64,000 nucleotides of DNA from Synergistaceae bacterium (GCA_017470485.1 JAFUYQ010000014.1:124001-188000), one strand, 5' to 3'. Shown: positions 27,496 through 36,398, counted from the stretch's first letter. A program made the numbers and translations. The notes: generated by a model from the sequence alone, not told the origin.

Positions 27496-28122
27496 ATGGT
27501 AAAAGTAAAAATCTGCGGTATCTGCCACGAATCCGAGATAGGAATAATGAATGAATTAGGCCCTGATTTTGTGGGCTTCGTGTTCGTAAAGAAAAGCCGT
27601 CATTTCATTTCGCCCGAACACGCCGGTTACTTGCGCTCGCAATTAAGACCCGGCATAAAATCAGTAGGAGTATTCACGAACGAGTCGCTTCAGAATGTCG
27701 CTCTCTGTGTCGAAACGGCTGGGCTGAACATGGTGCAGCTTCACGGCGATGAAACCGGCGAATACGTTGCGGCACTCCGCGAATACATACGCTGTCCTAT
27801 AATGAAAGTCTATAAAGTCTCAAAGCCTATTGACGCTGAAAAGGCTCTTTTCTCGACCGCTGACTACGTTATGCTGGACGGCGGAAACGCAGGAGACGGA
27901 AAGACATTCGACTGGTCATTGCTCGGAAGAATGAGGCGTAAATTTTTCCTTTCGGGCGGTCTTAACCCTGACAATATCCAGAAGGCATTGAATTTAGATC
28001 CCCAGCCTTACGCTCTTAACACGAACTCAGGGGTGGAGGCTCACAGGACTAAGGACTACAGAAAAGTTATGAAGTTCATTCAGACTGTAAAGAGCTTCAA
28101 TAAACCTGACATAAGGCACTGA
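27496..28122 (+). CDS. trpF: Phosphoribosylanthranilate isomerase
   Basis: A 208-aa TIM-barrel enzyme that catalyses the third step of tryptophan synthesis. Family motifs are VKICGI with the catalytic cysteine near the N-terminus, FVFVKKSRHFISPE, VQLHGDE, the catalytic Asp in YVMLDGG, FFLSGGLNPDN, and a final NTNSGVE phosphate-binding element. The length is normal. No other trp gene is nearby, so it is an isolated copy. It is only 4 bp from the EamA transporter gene downstream, which may therefore export or import a related compound. Confidence 0.92.
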   Translation: MVKVKICGICHESEIGIMNELGPDFVGFVFVKKSRHFISPEHAGYLRSQLRPGIKSVGVFTNESLQNVALCVETAGLNMVQLHGDETGEYVAALREYIRCPIMKVYKVSKPIDAEKALFSTADYVMLDGGNAGDGKTFDWSLLGRMRRKFFLSGGLNPDNIQKALNLDPQPYALNTNSGVEAHRTKDYRKVMKFIQTVKSFNKPDIRH

Positions 28123-28126
28123 AAGA

Positions 28127-28984
28127 ATGTTTCAGTTACTTCTTGCCGGAGTTCTGTGGGGGACTATAGGAATTTTTGTAAAGACTCTTACATCGCTGGG
28201 GGCTGACGGAGCGTTGATAAGTTTTCTCCGAATGTTCTCAGCTTTGTTGATAGCGTTGGCCTTTGCAGTCATGAAACACGGCAGAAACGTTATACTTCAT
28301 GACAAAAGGACAATATTTTTCTGTTTCCTTCTGGGGCTTGTCTCGAACGGAATATTTAACATCTTCTACTCGTACTCAATCAGCGCGAACGGTATGGGTA
28401 TTGCCTGCGTCTTGATGTATACTGCACCGGTCTTCACGGCGGCGGCATCAGCGTTAATCTTTCACGAAAAATTCTCAGCCCTCAAGATTTCAGCGTTAGC
28501 CCTGAATATTATCGGCTGTGTTCTTACCGTAACGGGCGGTAATCTCTCGGCTGAAAGCCTTAACGTTACGGGGCTTCTCGCTGGATTAGGGACGGGGTTC
28601 TGCTACGGAATGGCGGCGGTAATCGGGCGTTTGGCCGGAGAAAAAACTGACTCTCTTATCGTCTGCACCTACAGCTATTTTTCAGCGTCAATCTTTCTGA
28701 TGGTCTTCATGAGGCCGGATATATCAGTTGCGTTCGGGGCACCTGAGATTTTTGGAGTGGGATTTCTTTACGGGCTTATTCCGACGGCACTGGCCTATAT
28801 CGTTTACTACAACTCCCTGAAGATTATTAAAGATACCGGCAAAGTACCCGTTATCGCTTCGATTGAGCCGGTAACAGCCGTGCTTATAGGAATGACTGTC
28901 TACGGCGAGGAGCTTGGAACGGCAAATTTTGCGGGCGTTATTGTAGTTCTAGGGTCAATTCTTATAATGGCAAGGGCAAAATAG
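28127..28984 (+). CDS. EamA-family (DMT superfamily) transporter
   Basis: A 285-aa protein of about ten membrane segments made of two EamA halves (ILWGTIGIFVKTL-type start near residue 8, and a second half from about 150, with the PVIASIEPVTAVLIG motif near residue 245). DMT proteins export or import amino acids, metabolites or nucleotide sugars. The substrate cannot be told from sequence. It follows trpF by 4 bp and is probably co-transcribed with it. Confidence 0.88.
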   Translation: MFQLLLAGVLWGTIGIFVKTLTSLGADGALISFLRMFSALLIALAFAVMKHGRNVILHDKRTIFFCFLLGLVSNGIFNIFYSYSISANGMGIACVLMYTAPVFTAAASALIFHEKFSALKISALALNIIGCVLTVTGGNLSAESLNVTGLLAGLGTGFCYGMAAVIGRLAGEKTDSLIVCTYSYFSASIFLMVFMRPDISVAFGAPEIFGVGFLYGLIPTALAYIVYYNSLKIIKDTGKVPVIASIEPVTAVLIGMTVYGEELGTANFAGVIVVLGSILIMARAK

Positions 28985-29058
28985 CCACAACAGTTCTTCA
29001 CTAGTCTATAATAGTACAGATAAAAAATAAATCTTACACGTTGCAGGTGATAGATAAA

Positions 29059-29748
29059 ATGTCAAAAATTGCAGTGGCAGTTCTTAACCGCAAAGGCGGT
29101 GTCGGAAAAACTACCGTTTCGGTTATCCTCTCTGAAATAGCTCTGGTCAGGCATAACAGAGTATTGGCCGTAGACCTTGACCCCTCGCGCAACTTCTCGG
29201 ACGCTCTCGGCTTCATGAAAAATTACTTCAGAAACTCCCTCCGCGTTAAATCAACCCTCGAAGATTCTGATGCTGACGCTCCTGAAGAATGGATAGTCAT
29301 TGACTGTCCGCCTAATCTTGATGACGATTCAAAACACGCAATAGATTTCGCAGACATAGTCATCGTTCCGGTAAGACCTGATTTCTTCTCGCTCTCTAAT
29401 CTGGGAATAATGTATGCCGCCGCTAAGAAGTCAGGCAAGGAAAAATCACAGCTCCCGTTAGTCAAAGTAGGCTATGACAGTTCAGTGATGACGAAAATAG
29501 CTAACCAGCTTATCTCCGAAAGAGATTACCCCGTCGCCGAAGAACTTCCTCTGCATAAGCACATTCCATACAACATTACATCGGGCCGTGTCTGGTCAAC
29601 AGGATTAATTGCCCGTTCGCGCCAGCCTTATGAACGTCTTTACGAGAAGATACTCACGGCAGTTGACAGGTTAAATTCGGGGGTAACAGGCATTAATGAG
29701 GTCTGGACTGACAGGAAAGAGGACGAAGCAGAAGATGCGGATATTTAA
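29059..29748 (+). CDS. ParA/MinD-like ATPase
   Basis: A 229-aa deviant-Walker P-loop ATPase. The KGGVGKTT motif is at 12-19, Walker A' Asp is in VLAVDLDPSRN, and Walker B is in EWIVIDCPPN. The start is ATG 29059, because AGGTGA at 29045-29050 lies upstream of it and inside any longer frame. ParA-like proteins position plasmids, chromosomes or protein complexes on membranes or the nucleoid. There is no ParB or parS here. The overlapping acidic repeat gene downstream is the likely partner. A plasmid-type role is not supported by context. Confidence 0.85.
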   Translation: MSKIAVAVLNRKGGVGKTTVSVILSEIALVRHNRVLAVDLDPSRNFSDALGFMKNYFRNSLRVKSTLEDSDADAPEEWIVIDCPPNLDDDSKHAIDFADIVIVPVRPDFFSLSNLGIMYAAAKKSGKEKSQLPLVKVGYDSSVMTKIANQLISERDYPVAEELPLHKHIPYNITSGRVWSTGLIARSRQPYERLYEKILTAVDRLNSGVTGINEVWTDRKEDEAEDADI

Positions 29749-31108
29749 GGGACTTGAGAACATTCACTCAGTGATAGACCGGCACGAGTCTGAATGGCGC
29801 AAAGAGCAGGGCGAAAACCCGAAACTTCATGACCCTCTGAGCATTGAGGAAGCCGTAAGAAGAAGATTAACCGCTCAGAATGATGAAGGGAGCGGAAGAT
29901 TTTCAGCCGACAGATTCTTGGGCATTAAATCCGCGCCAGTCAAGAAAAAAACTGAAACTCCCCCAGCTCCCGAACCGCTGCCGGAGCCTGAAGAGTCAAA
30001 CGAGCCTGAAGCCGTTGAAGTTATAAAGAATAAGGACGGAAGACACTCATGGCTTTACAACGAGGTCATGAAGGCAATCAATGACGCTTCAAAAGGCTCA
30101 AAGAACACGAAGATTATTGCAGTTTTTGTTCCTGTTGTGCAGAACGGAAAAGAGTTCGAGGAACTTCCTTTTGACCAGAAAATAACAGTACAGCCCGTCA
30201 ACGAGGAAGACGTAAAACTTGAAGCCCTCCCCGAAGAACAGGAAGCTGTCCCGGAAGAACCCGAAGCCCCTGAAGCCCCTCAAGAAACTTCGGAAGAGGA
30301 TTTCAACTTGCTGCCGGAAGGACAGTCCGAGCCTGACGAGGAATTAGCCGAAGCGTTCATGACAATGGAGGAGAAATTAGACGAGGCCATCGCTGAATCG
30401 TCGGTTGAACCTGAACCCCCTCAGGAAGAGATTACAGAGCCGGAAGACGAATTGCCCCCTGAAGCTGAGACGGTGCAGGAGGATATTAGCGAGCCTGAAA
30501 CCGGCTTAGCTCCCGAAGATGAGACAGTGCAGGAGGAAATTAACGAGCCTGAAATAGAATTACCCTCTGAAACTGAAACGGTACAGGAGGAAATCAGCGA
30601 ACCTGAAGAAGAATTGCCGTCTGAGCCTGAAACAGTGCAGGAAGAATTTACAGAGCCCGAAATCGAGGCATTGCCTGAACCTGAGCCGGAAGCAGAAGCG
30701 GAAACGGAGATTTTGCAGGAAGAAATTGAACCTGAACCGGAAGTAATCCCGAAAAACAATGACGATGATATTCAGGAGGAGCAGGAACAGGAAGAAGAGG
30801 CAGATGAAAGCATTATTCTTGAGGCTGGAGACGAAAACGTCAGCGTCCCTGAGATTATAGACGGTCAGGACGAACTTGACGAAGCTGTTGACGGCGAGCC
30901 TTTAGCGTTCGAGGACATAGACGGAGGAGCTGATACTGCTGAAGAATTATCACTGCCTGAAATGCTCGATGATGATGAAGTCGATGAAGGGACTTTCGAT
31001 GAGAGTTTAACGGAGGTTCAGAAGGCTGACGATGATGAGGAAGAGGCAATAATTATTGAGGAAGTTGACGAGCCTTTAGAGATTGTCCCTGACCCTGAGA
31101 AAAAATAA
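29735..31108 (+). CDS. Large acidic Glu/Pro repeat protein, partner of the ParA-like ATPase
   Basis: A 457-aa protein overlapping the ParA-like gene by 14 bp. An N-terminal part (about 1-70) has IFKGLENIHSVIDRHESEWRKEQGE and a basic segment; a middle globular section (about 95-155) includes SWLYNEVMKAINDAS and IIAVFVPVVQNG. The rest is extremely acidic (Glu/Asp/Pro), with 18-residue tandem repeats of the form EE-I-x-EPE-x-EL-P-x-E-x-ETVQ, and ends EVDEPLEIVPDPEKK. It shows no signal peptide or membrane segment. I do not recognise a family. Overlap with the ATPase gene suggests a joint positioning or scaffold function. Confidence 0.6.
   Translation: MRIFKGLENIHSVIDRHESEWRKEQGENPKLHDPLSIEEAVRRRLTAQNDEGSGRFSADRFLGIKSAPVKKKTETPPAPEPLPEPEESNEPEAVEVIKNKDGRHSWLYNEVMKAINDASKGSKNTKIIAVFVPVVQNGKEFEELPFDQKITVQPVNEEDVKLEALPEEQEAVPEEPEAPEAPQETSEEDFNLLPEGQSEPDEELAEAFMTMEEKLDEAIAESSVEPEPPQEEITEPEDELPPEAETVQEDISEPETGLAPEDETVQEEINEPEIELPSETETVQEEISEPEEELPSEPETVQEEFTEPEIEALPEPEPEAEAETEILQEEIEPEPEVIPKNNDDDIQEEQEQEEEADESIILEAGDENVSVPEIIDGQDELDEAVDGEPLAFEDIDGGADTAEELSLPEMLDDDEVDEGTFDESLTEVQKADDDEEEAIIIEEVDEPLEIVPDPEKK
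30425..30718 (+). repeat. 54-bp tandem repeats encoding acidic 18-residue units
   Basis: Units begin at 30425, 30479, 30533 and 30587, each ending in codons for ETVQ. A fifth, longer unit (78 bp) runs from 30641 and ends LQ, and a partial sixth follows. The units differ at many third positions, so the array is not recently copied. Confidence 0.88.
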
Positions 31109-31191
31109 TACTTGACAGATATATAAGCCGGTACAGCTTCGGAGTTAGTTAAAGATACTTCGGAGCTGTTATTGTGATAGGAGGAGAAAAA

Positions 31192-31677
31192 ATGCGATTA
31201 ATTCTTTACTTCAGCGCGGAAAATGGAACAACTGCTAAAATCGCGCGGGATCTCGCGGATTATTTGAGAGGGCAGCGGGACGATGTCTCGATAGTTGAAA
31301 TCAAGCCTGAAATCCCTTACACAAAAGCTGATCTTCGTTACTTGAATCCATTGGCTCGGTGCAACAAAGAGAAATTCACCGGCAAAAATGTTCCCGTTTC
31401 GGAAGAGACAATGGCGCGAATAACAGGAGACTGGGAGAAATATGACACGGTTTTTCTCGGCTTCCCGATATGGTACGGAGCCGCGCCGAACGTCATCAAT
31501 TCGTTCTGCGAAGGGCTGGATTGGACTGGGAAGAAGGTTTTTGCTTTCGCCACGTCAAAAATGAGCGGAATAGGGAAGACAGCGGAGAAACTTAGGCCGT
31601 TCTTGAAGGGCGCGGAGCTTGTCAACGCTTGGAGAGTACAATCCGCCGATGAGCTGGCTCAAAAAATTTCCGTTTAA
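31192..31677 (+). CDS. Flavodoxin-family protein
   Basis: A 161-aa flavodoxin-like protein. The FMN phosphate-loop region is at the N-terminus (LYFSAENGTTAKIARDLAD), followed by FLGFPIWYGAAPNVINSF and a third flavin-side segment FATSKMSGIGKT. This type of small flavoprotein carries electrons or works as an NAD(P)H-type reductase in anaerobes. The start at ATG 31192 is set by AGGAGGAGAAAAA just upstream, rather than the in-frame GTG at 31174. It sits alone between the acidic repeat gene and dapF. Confidence 0.85.
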   Translation: MRLILYFSAENGTTAKIARDLADYLRGQRDDVSIVEIKPEIPYTKADLRYLNPLARCNKEKFTGKNVPVSEETMARITGDWEKYDTVFLGFPIWYGAAPNVINSFCEGLDWTGKKVFAFATSKMSGIGKTAEKLRPFLKGAELVNAWRVQSADELAQKISV

Positions 31678-31705
31678 CATCGCTGTAAAAGTAACACGAA
31701 TCTGA

Positions 31706-31741
31706 AATCCCCCTGTGTGATTTACAGGGGGATTATAATTT
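31706..31741 (+). terminator. Terminator after the flavodoxin gene
   Basis: AATCCCCCTGT pairs with ACAGGGGGATT around a 7-nt loop, followed by ATAATTTC. It precedes the dapF ribosome-binding site (CAGGAGG). Confidence 0.75.
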
Positions 31742-31767
31742 CTCCAAAAACAGGAGGTAAAAACTCA

Positions 31768-32604
31768 ATGAAATTCACGAAAATGCACGGCTGCGGAAAT
31801 GATTACGTCTACGTCAACTGCTTCGATGAAAAAGTCAATGACCCCGAAAATCTCTCGATACGAATCTCCGACAGGCACAAGGGAATCGGTGCTGACGGAT
31901 TGATTCTTATTCTCCCGACCCCGAACGCTGACGCTTTCATGCAGCTCTACAACGCTGACGGCTCATCTGACACGATGTGCGGAAACGGAATACGCTGTGT
32001 CGCAAAATACGTCTATGAACACGGTCTTGTTCCTTCAGACCGAAGGACTCTGAAAATTGACACCCCCGTCGGAATGAGGGAGCTTGAGCTGACGGTTGAC
32101 GACAAGACCGGCAAAGTCTCATTAGTACGGGTGAACATGGGCAAGGGAACGGCGACAACAAAAATTCCTGAGGACATTACAGTTCACGGAACGCCCTTGA
32201 ATTTTGTCGGAATAAATGTCGGCAATGACCACGCGGTATATTTTCTTGACGAGAACCCTGCAATCGCTGATATACATAAATGGCCGGACAGTAAATTTTC
32301 GTCAGAGGGCGTGTATTTCGAGACTCACGAGAGATTCCCGAAAAGAATAAACAGCGAGTTCATCGAAGTAATTTCGCGGAATGAAATCAACATGAGGGTC
32401 TATGAGCGCGGAAGCGGCGAGACAATGGCGTGCGGAACGGGAGCGACAGCCTCAGCTTTTGCCGGAGTAGTTTCAGGGAGACTCGACAGAGATGTGCTTG
32501 TTCACTTGAGGGGCGGCGATTTGAGGATTCATGTTGACGATGAGGATACGTGCTTCATGACCGGCCCTGCTGTTGAAGTTTTTAACGGAGAGATAGAGGT
32601 TTAG
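31768..32604 (+). CDS. dapF: Diaminopimelate epimerase
   Basis: A 278-aa enzyme that interconverts LL- and meso-diaminopimelate for wall and lysine synthesis. The two catalytic cysteines are in DTMCGNGIRC (Cys71) and ETMACGTGATAS near residue 219, and the N-terminal MKFTKMHGCGNDY is typical. CAGGAGG precedes the ATG at 31768, which I prefer to the in-frame ATG at 31717 because the terminator lies between them. With lysA and murE elsewhere in the window this supports meso-DAP peptidoglycan. Confidence 0.94.
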   Translation: MKFTKMHGCGNDYVYVNCFDEKVNDPENLSIRISDRHKGIGADGLILILPTPNADAFMQLYNADGSSDTMCGNGIRCVAKYVYEHGLVPSDRRTLKIDTPVGMRELELTVDDKTGKVSLVRVNMGKGTATTKIPEDITVHGTPLNFVGINVGNDHAVYFLDENPAIADIHKWPDSKFSSEGVYFETHERFPKRINSEFIEVISRNEINMRVYERGSGETMACGTGATASAFAGVVSGRLDRDVLVHLRGGDLRIHVDDEDTCFMTGPAVEVFNGEIEV

Positions 32605-32613
32605 CAAAAGGCG

Positions 32614-32649
32614 CGATAGAAAAGCCCTCCTGATTTTTCAGAAGGGCTT
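32614..32649 (-). terminator. Terminator of the glutamate dehydrogenase gene
   Basis: On the minus strand AAGCCCTtCTG pairs with CAGgAGGGCTT around AAAAAT and is followed by TTTCT. The plus-strand side has no T run, so it mainly serves gdhA. Confidence 0.7.
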
Positions 32650-32686
32650 CAGCGCGTGTAAAAATATCTTTGTGAGTTGCTGACTT

Positions 32687-33979
32687 TTACAGATAAACGC
32701 CTCTGAGTTCAACGATGTCAGAGACTCTCTTGATTGCCGCTATGTATGCCGAACGCCTCATAGTAGCCTTGTGATTCTCCGCGTAATCCCAGACCTTGCA
32801 GAAGTTGCCCTTCATGAGTTCAACGAGCCTCTTGTTGTAGTCGTCCTCAGTCCATGTGAAGCCCTGAAGGTTCTGCGCCCACTCGAAGTATGAACCGATG
32901 ACGCCTCCGGCATTGGCGAGGAAGTCAGGAACGACTATAACGCCTTTGTCATTGAGAATGTCCTCAGCCTCTGGGGTAGTGGGGCTGTTCGCGCCCTCGA
33001 AGACGTACTTGGCCTTGAGTTTTCCTGCTGTGTCCTGATTGAGTACGCCCTGAGCCGCGCATGGAATGAACATGTCGCAGTCAAGCCCGATGATTTCATC
33101 GCCGGGAATTTTCTCGCAGCCTTCATTCTCGAAGCCGGTGAGTTTTCTTCCTCTCTTGCCGGGATTGGTGTTCATGTACTCGAACGCCTTAGCGATGTTT
33201 ATGCCGTTGGGGTTGTAATAAGCACCTGTTGTGTCGCTGATTGCAACGATTTTTACACCGGCCTCGTTAAGTATCTTTGCGGCGTAGCTTCCGACGTTGC
33301 CGAAGCCCTGAACGGCGGCTTTAATCTTTGTCGGGTCAAGTCCTTTAATCCTCATCATCTCGAAAGCGCAGGCGGCTAATCCGCGTCCTGTGGCCTCAGT
33401 TCTTCCGGGCGCGCCCCAGTAGTCAATGGGTTTGCCGGTGAGCATAGCCGGCTCGAAGTGTCCGAGCATTTTGCAGATAGTGTCCATAATCCAGACCATT
33501 TCCTGACCGCCCGTGTACATGTCGGGTGCCGGAACGTCCGACCATCTTCCGATAATGGGAGCAATTCTCGCGCCGAAAGTACGGGACATTCTTTCTTTTT
33601 CGTTACGGGACATGCTTGTGGGATCGCAGCAGATTCCGCCTTTGCCGCCGCCGTAGGGGATACCTGCGAGGGAGCATTTCCAAGTCATGAGCATAGCGAG
33701 TCCTTCGCATTCCTGACCAGTAACGTCCATTGCGTAACGGATACCGCCTTTTGAGGGGCCGAGAGCTGTTGAGTGCTGAACCCTGAAGCCCTGAAACACT
33801 TTGACTGAGCCGTCATCGAGCGTAACGGGTACGGAGACATCGACTCTTCTTTCGGGGTAACTGAGAATCTGAATCAATCCCTCACTGAGGTGCATTTCAT
33901 CAGCGGCCGCGTAGAAATCCCTTAATGCCGTATCGAGTATGAGGTTATTTGACCTTCTTCTTCCGTTCTCATCAACCAT
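32687..33979 (-). CDS. gdhA: Glutamate dehydrogenase (Glu/Leu/Phe/Val family)
   Basis: A 430-aa hexameric-type dehydrogenase. The substrate-binding region is GPSKGGIRYAMDVTGQECEGLAMLM, the catalytic lysine motif is IPYGGGKGGICCDP, and the coenzyme domain carries AAVQGFGNVGSYAAKIL. The dinucleotide fold and length suggest the NAD-type catabolic enzyme, consistent with amino-acid fermentation. Its terminator sits directly after the stop. It is transcribed away from the toxin-antitoxin pair. Confidence 0.93.
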   Translation of the reverse strand: MVDENGRRRSNNLILDTALRDFYAAADEMHLSEGLIQILSYPERRVDVSVPVTLDDGSVKVFQGFRVQHSTALGPSKGGIRYAMDVTGQECEGLAMLMTWKCSLAGIPYGGGKGGICCDPTSMSRNEKERMSRTFGARIAPIIGRWSDVPAPDMYTGGQEMVWIMDTICKMLGHFEPAMLTGKPIDYWGAPGRTEATGRGLAACAFEMMRIKGLDPTKIKAAVQGFGNVGSYAAKILNEAGVKIVAISDTTGAYYNPNGINIAKAFEYMNTNPGKRGRKLTGFENEGCEKIPGDEIIGLDCDMFIPCAAQGVLNQDTAGKLKAKYVFEGANSPTTPEAEDILNDKGVIVVPDFLANAGGVIGSYFEWAQNLQGFTWTEDDYNKRLVELMKGNFCKVWDYAENHKATMRRSAYIAAIKRVSDIVELRGVYL

Positions 33980-34110
33980 AATAACACCTTCAAAATATTC
34001 TGTATATTTTTAACTTTCTTGCTATCTTCCAACGGGGGGGAATTTTACAGGTAATTTTTCATTTTGTCAAATCAGGCTATATAATAACGGCGCAAAAGGA
34101 GGAAATTTTC

Positions 34111-34278
34111 ATGGAAGAAGTCAAAGCAATGCCGCTGTATATAACACGGCCGGAAATTGATTACTGCGCCATAGATTTATTAAAAGAACTGGGCAGAATG
34201 TCGGTGCTTCAAGGAAAGGATAAAATAACTCAGGCAGAAATTGACGAAGAAATTTCAGCTTACAGAGCAGGACGCTAA
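34111..34278 (+). CDS. Small antitoxin-like protein preceding a PIN toxin
   Basis: A 55-aa protein with GCAAAAGGAGG before its ATG. It contains MSVLQGKDKITQAEIDEEISAYRAGR, a helical C-terminus typical of short antitoxins that wrap a toxin. The stop is 2 bp before the PIN gene. A TATAAT box stands at 34080-34085, 26 bp upstream of the start; its -35 is weak. It was not in the larger set of open frames because of size. Antitoxin function is inferred from the gene pair. Confidence 0.7.
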   Translation: MEEVKAMPLYITRPEIDYCAIDLLKELGRMSVLQGKDKITQAEIDEEISAYRAGR

Positions 34279-34280
34279 AT

Positions 34281-34697
34281 ATGCTTTTTGCTGTAATAGA
34301 TACTAATATTCTTGTATCTGCTTTACTAAAATTTGATTCCATACCCGGACTTGTCGTTGAACAGATATTCAGAGGGAAGATTACTCCAGTACTTCATGAT
34401 GATATTGTAGATGAATACAGGGGAGTTCTGAGCAGGGAAAAATTTGCGTTCAATCCGTATTCTGTTAATGCGCTGATTAACAGACTGCTTTACAGGGGAA
34501 TTTTCGTTGAGCCTGCCGAAGTGGATATTTATCTTCCTGATGCTAAAGACGAAATATTTTATACAACTGCTTTGACTGCAAGAGAATGTATTGATAATGA
34601 CGCGCAAATCATAACCGGCAACATGAAGCATTTTCCGAATGTATCATTTGCAGTAACACCAAGAGAGGCATTGAATCTTTTATTACAGAGAGGATAA
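34281..34697 (+). CDS. PIN-domain toxin (COG1569/PF13470-type)
   Basis: A 138-aa PIN-fold ribonuclease. Family elements are FAVIDTNILVSALLK with the first acidic residue, a middle DIVDEYRGVL acidic residue, and LPDAKDE and IITGNMKHF near the end. Such toxins cleave RNA and are held by a small upstream antitoxin. The preceding 55-aa gene fits that role. The gene is followed after 4 bp by a thioesterase gene, so transcription may continue into it. Confidence 0.85.
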   Translation: MLFAVIDTNILVSALLKFDSIPGLVVEQIFRGKITPVLHDDIVDEYRGVLSREKFAFNPYSVNALINRLLYRGIFVEPAEVDIYLPDAKDEIFYTTALTARECIDNDAQIITGNMKHFPNVSFAVTPREALNLLLQRG

Positions 34698-34701
34698 AAA
34701 T

Positions 34702-35130
34702 ATGTCAGAAGAAATAAAAATTAATCGGAAGGCGTTAGAGACGCTCAGGAACGATGTTGAGTACAAGACCGGCTTCCAGTTCGTAAAAGTCGAGAACGGT
34801 GTAGCAGTTAGTGAGCTTGAACTTCAGGAATACCATTTCAACCCCTACGGAATACCTTACGGCGGTGTACTCTTCACGATGGCTGACGACACTGCCGGAG
34901 TCGCCTTCATCAGCGCAGGGGGATACGGCGTTACGATTAACGGACACGTTGACTACCTCAGAGGCTCACGAAACGCCCAGAAGCTAATCTGCACCGCTAA
35001 AGTCAGGAAAGCAGGTAAAAGGATATTCTATATTGACGCTGATATAGTAAACGAAAAAGGAGACGACCTCTGCCGGTTCAAATTCGTGTTCTTCAACTTC
35101 GAGCCTGATGAACAAAAAAGTGAAAAGTAA
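34702..35130 (+). CDS. PaaI-type hotdog thioesterase
   Basis: A 142-aa hotdog-fold protein. The core has EYHFNPYGIPYGGVLFTMADDTAGVAFISAGG, with the catalytic-type Asp after the PYGG turn, and a second strand group VTINGHVDYLRGSRNAQKLICTAKV. PaaI-like enzymes hydrolyse acyl-CoA thioesters. The substrate is unknown, and such enzymes often act on aromatic acyl-CoA. It sits directly after the PIN toxin but is probably unrelated in function. The terminator follows the stop. Confidence 0.85.
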   Translation: MSEEIKINRKALETLRNDVEYKTGFQFVKVENGVAVSELELQEYHFNPYGIPYGGVLFTMADDTAGVAFISAGGYGVTINGHVDYLRGSRNAQKLICTAKVRKAGKRIFYIDADIVNEKGDDLCRFKFVFFNFEPDEQKSEK

Positions 35131-35170
35131 TCCGGCTTTTTTGTAGTCCCTTGCCGGATTAAGGGTTTTA
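35129..35170 (+). terminator. Bidirectional terminator between the thioesterase and the double-cubane gene
   Basis: AATCCGGC (35129-35136) pairs with GCCGGATT (35153-35160). The plus side continues AAGGGTTTTAATT and the minus side ACTTTTCACTTTTTTG. The loop also holds a T-run. Confidence 0.7.
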
Positions 35171-35174
35171 ATTC

Positions 35175-36326
35175 TTATGCCGCGTTCGTCATTATCTCGA
35201 TGAATGCCTCAAGTCTCGTCTCAATCTGTCCTTTGTCAGACTGCGAAAAATCCGTGTCGAGTCTCAGATATGGCAGTCCAAGTTCATTCTGAACGACTCC
35301 CGCTGTCGTGAACGCTTCAACCGCAAACGTATGGCACCCGTGAAGCACTATCTCGATAACTCCGTCAGCCTGATACTCCTTCACCGACTCGCGAATGTCA
35401 TTGAACCTCTCTGAGTTAGGAGTCATAACTGAGCAGTTAATCTTCAAGTATCGTTCTGCAATAGCGCGGTAAGGGTCTTCGGTGTTCTCGTCAACCATGA
35501 ATTTCTGAACTCTAGGCCCCGAACATATGTCAGCGCATACGTAATCAGCTCCAAGTTCCTCAAGACGCTTTATGATTTTCTCCCTAACTCCTGCATTAGG
35601 GCAGCCGGTGATTAACACTCTCGGTCTATCCGCAGCGACATCGCGGACTCTTGTCTTCATTTCGCGCGTAATGCCCTCGATTTTAGCGATTAAGTCATCA
35701 TCGGTGAAATGAAAATCCGCGCTCTCCGCCACTGTGCTTATCTCATACCCCGAAACCGGCGACGGCTTAATCTTCGCTACCTCGTACAAGTCAACGATAG
35801 CTTTGCGCAGACGGTTACGGTATCTTATTGCCTCGCGGAGTTTCTCGTCAGTAATTGTTACGCCGAATAACTCCTCAAAAAATCTCGCGGTCTTCCTCAT
35901 TTCCTCCGTCCACATCTCAAGTGCTAATGCCTGAGTCCTGCTCTGCGGAAGATTCAATACATGAACAGGCTTAATCTTCGACATCAATTCATACATTTTC
36001 TTCTTCCCGTCGCATGTCGTCTCGGCAATTATCGCGTCAGAAAAGTAAAAGTAAGGACACTGATCCGTGAATGCCATTCCGTAACTCGCCTTTATCAACG
36101 GGCATATTGTCTTAGGCAGTACAGTCTCGGCCTCCGCAATACCCTGCTCGCTCTTTCCGCAAAGCCCAACCGATATTGCTCCGGCGGCATTGATGATTTC
36201 AAGCGGAGTGTATGAACAGAATGTGCCGATAACTTTTTTTCCGGCCTCTTTGGCATTGTACAGAGCCATGAATGATTTTTTCCGCGCCTCGTTGAACGTC
36301 TCAAAATTTTTCGGAAGTGATAACAA
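35175..36326 (-). CDS. 2-hydroxyacyl-CoA dehydratase-family protein (YjiM-like, double-cubane type)
   Basis: A 383-aa protein of the HgdB/BcrC/DCCP superfamily. Conserved cysteines are spread in GTFCSYTPLEIINAAG, SVGLCGK, KTICPLI, FTDQCPYFY, ITGCPNAG and HGCHTF. Members bind [4Fe-4S] or double-cubane [8Fe-7S] clusters and reduce small or activated substrates at low potential. No dedicated activator or dehydratase partner is adjacent. It lies 72 bp after the ABC substrate-binding gene on the same strand, so it may reduce the imported compound, a guess from position only. Confidence 0.8.
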   Translation of the reverse strand: MLSLPKNFETFNEARKKSFMALYNAKEAGKKVIGTFCSYTPLEIINAAGAISVGLCGKSEQGIAEAETVLPKTICPLIKASYGMAFTDQCPYFYFSDAIIAETTCDGKKKMYELMSKIKPVHVLNLPQSRTQALALEMWTEEMRKTARFFEELFGVTITDEKLREAIRYRNRLRKAIVDLYEVAKIKPSPVSGYEISTVAESADFHFTDDDLIAKIEGITREMKTRVRDVAADRPRVLITGCPNAGVREKIIKRLEELGADYVCADICSGPRVQKFMVDENTEDPYRAIAERYLKINCSVMTPNSERFNDIRESVKEYQADGVIEIVLHGCHTFAVEAFTTAGVVQNELGLPYLRLDTDFSQSDKGQIETRLEAFIEIMTNAA

Positions 36327-36398
36327 TATTTATTCCCCCTCTTAACATGAAAAGGACAGAGAGATTTTTTCACCCCCTGCCCCGAAACTTAATTTCCC

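Noticed and set aside
34036..34042. Phase-variable poly-G tract
   Set aside because: Seven G bases occur in non-coding sequence between divergent genes, away from the start codons, and are too short to call a switch.
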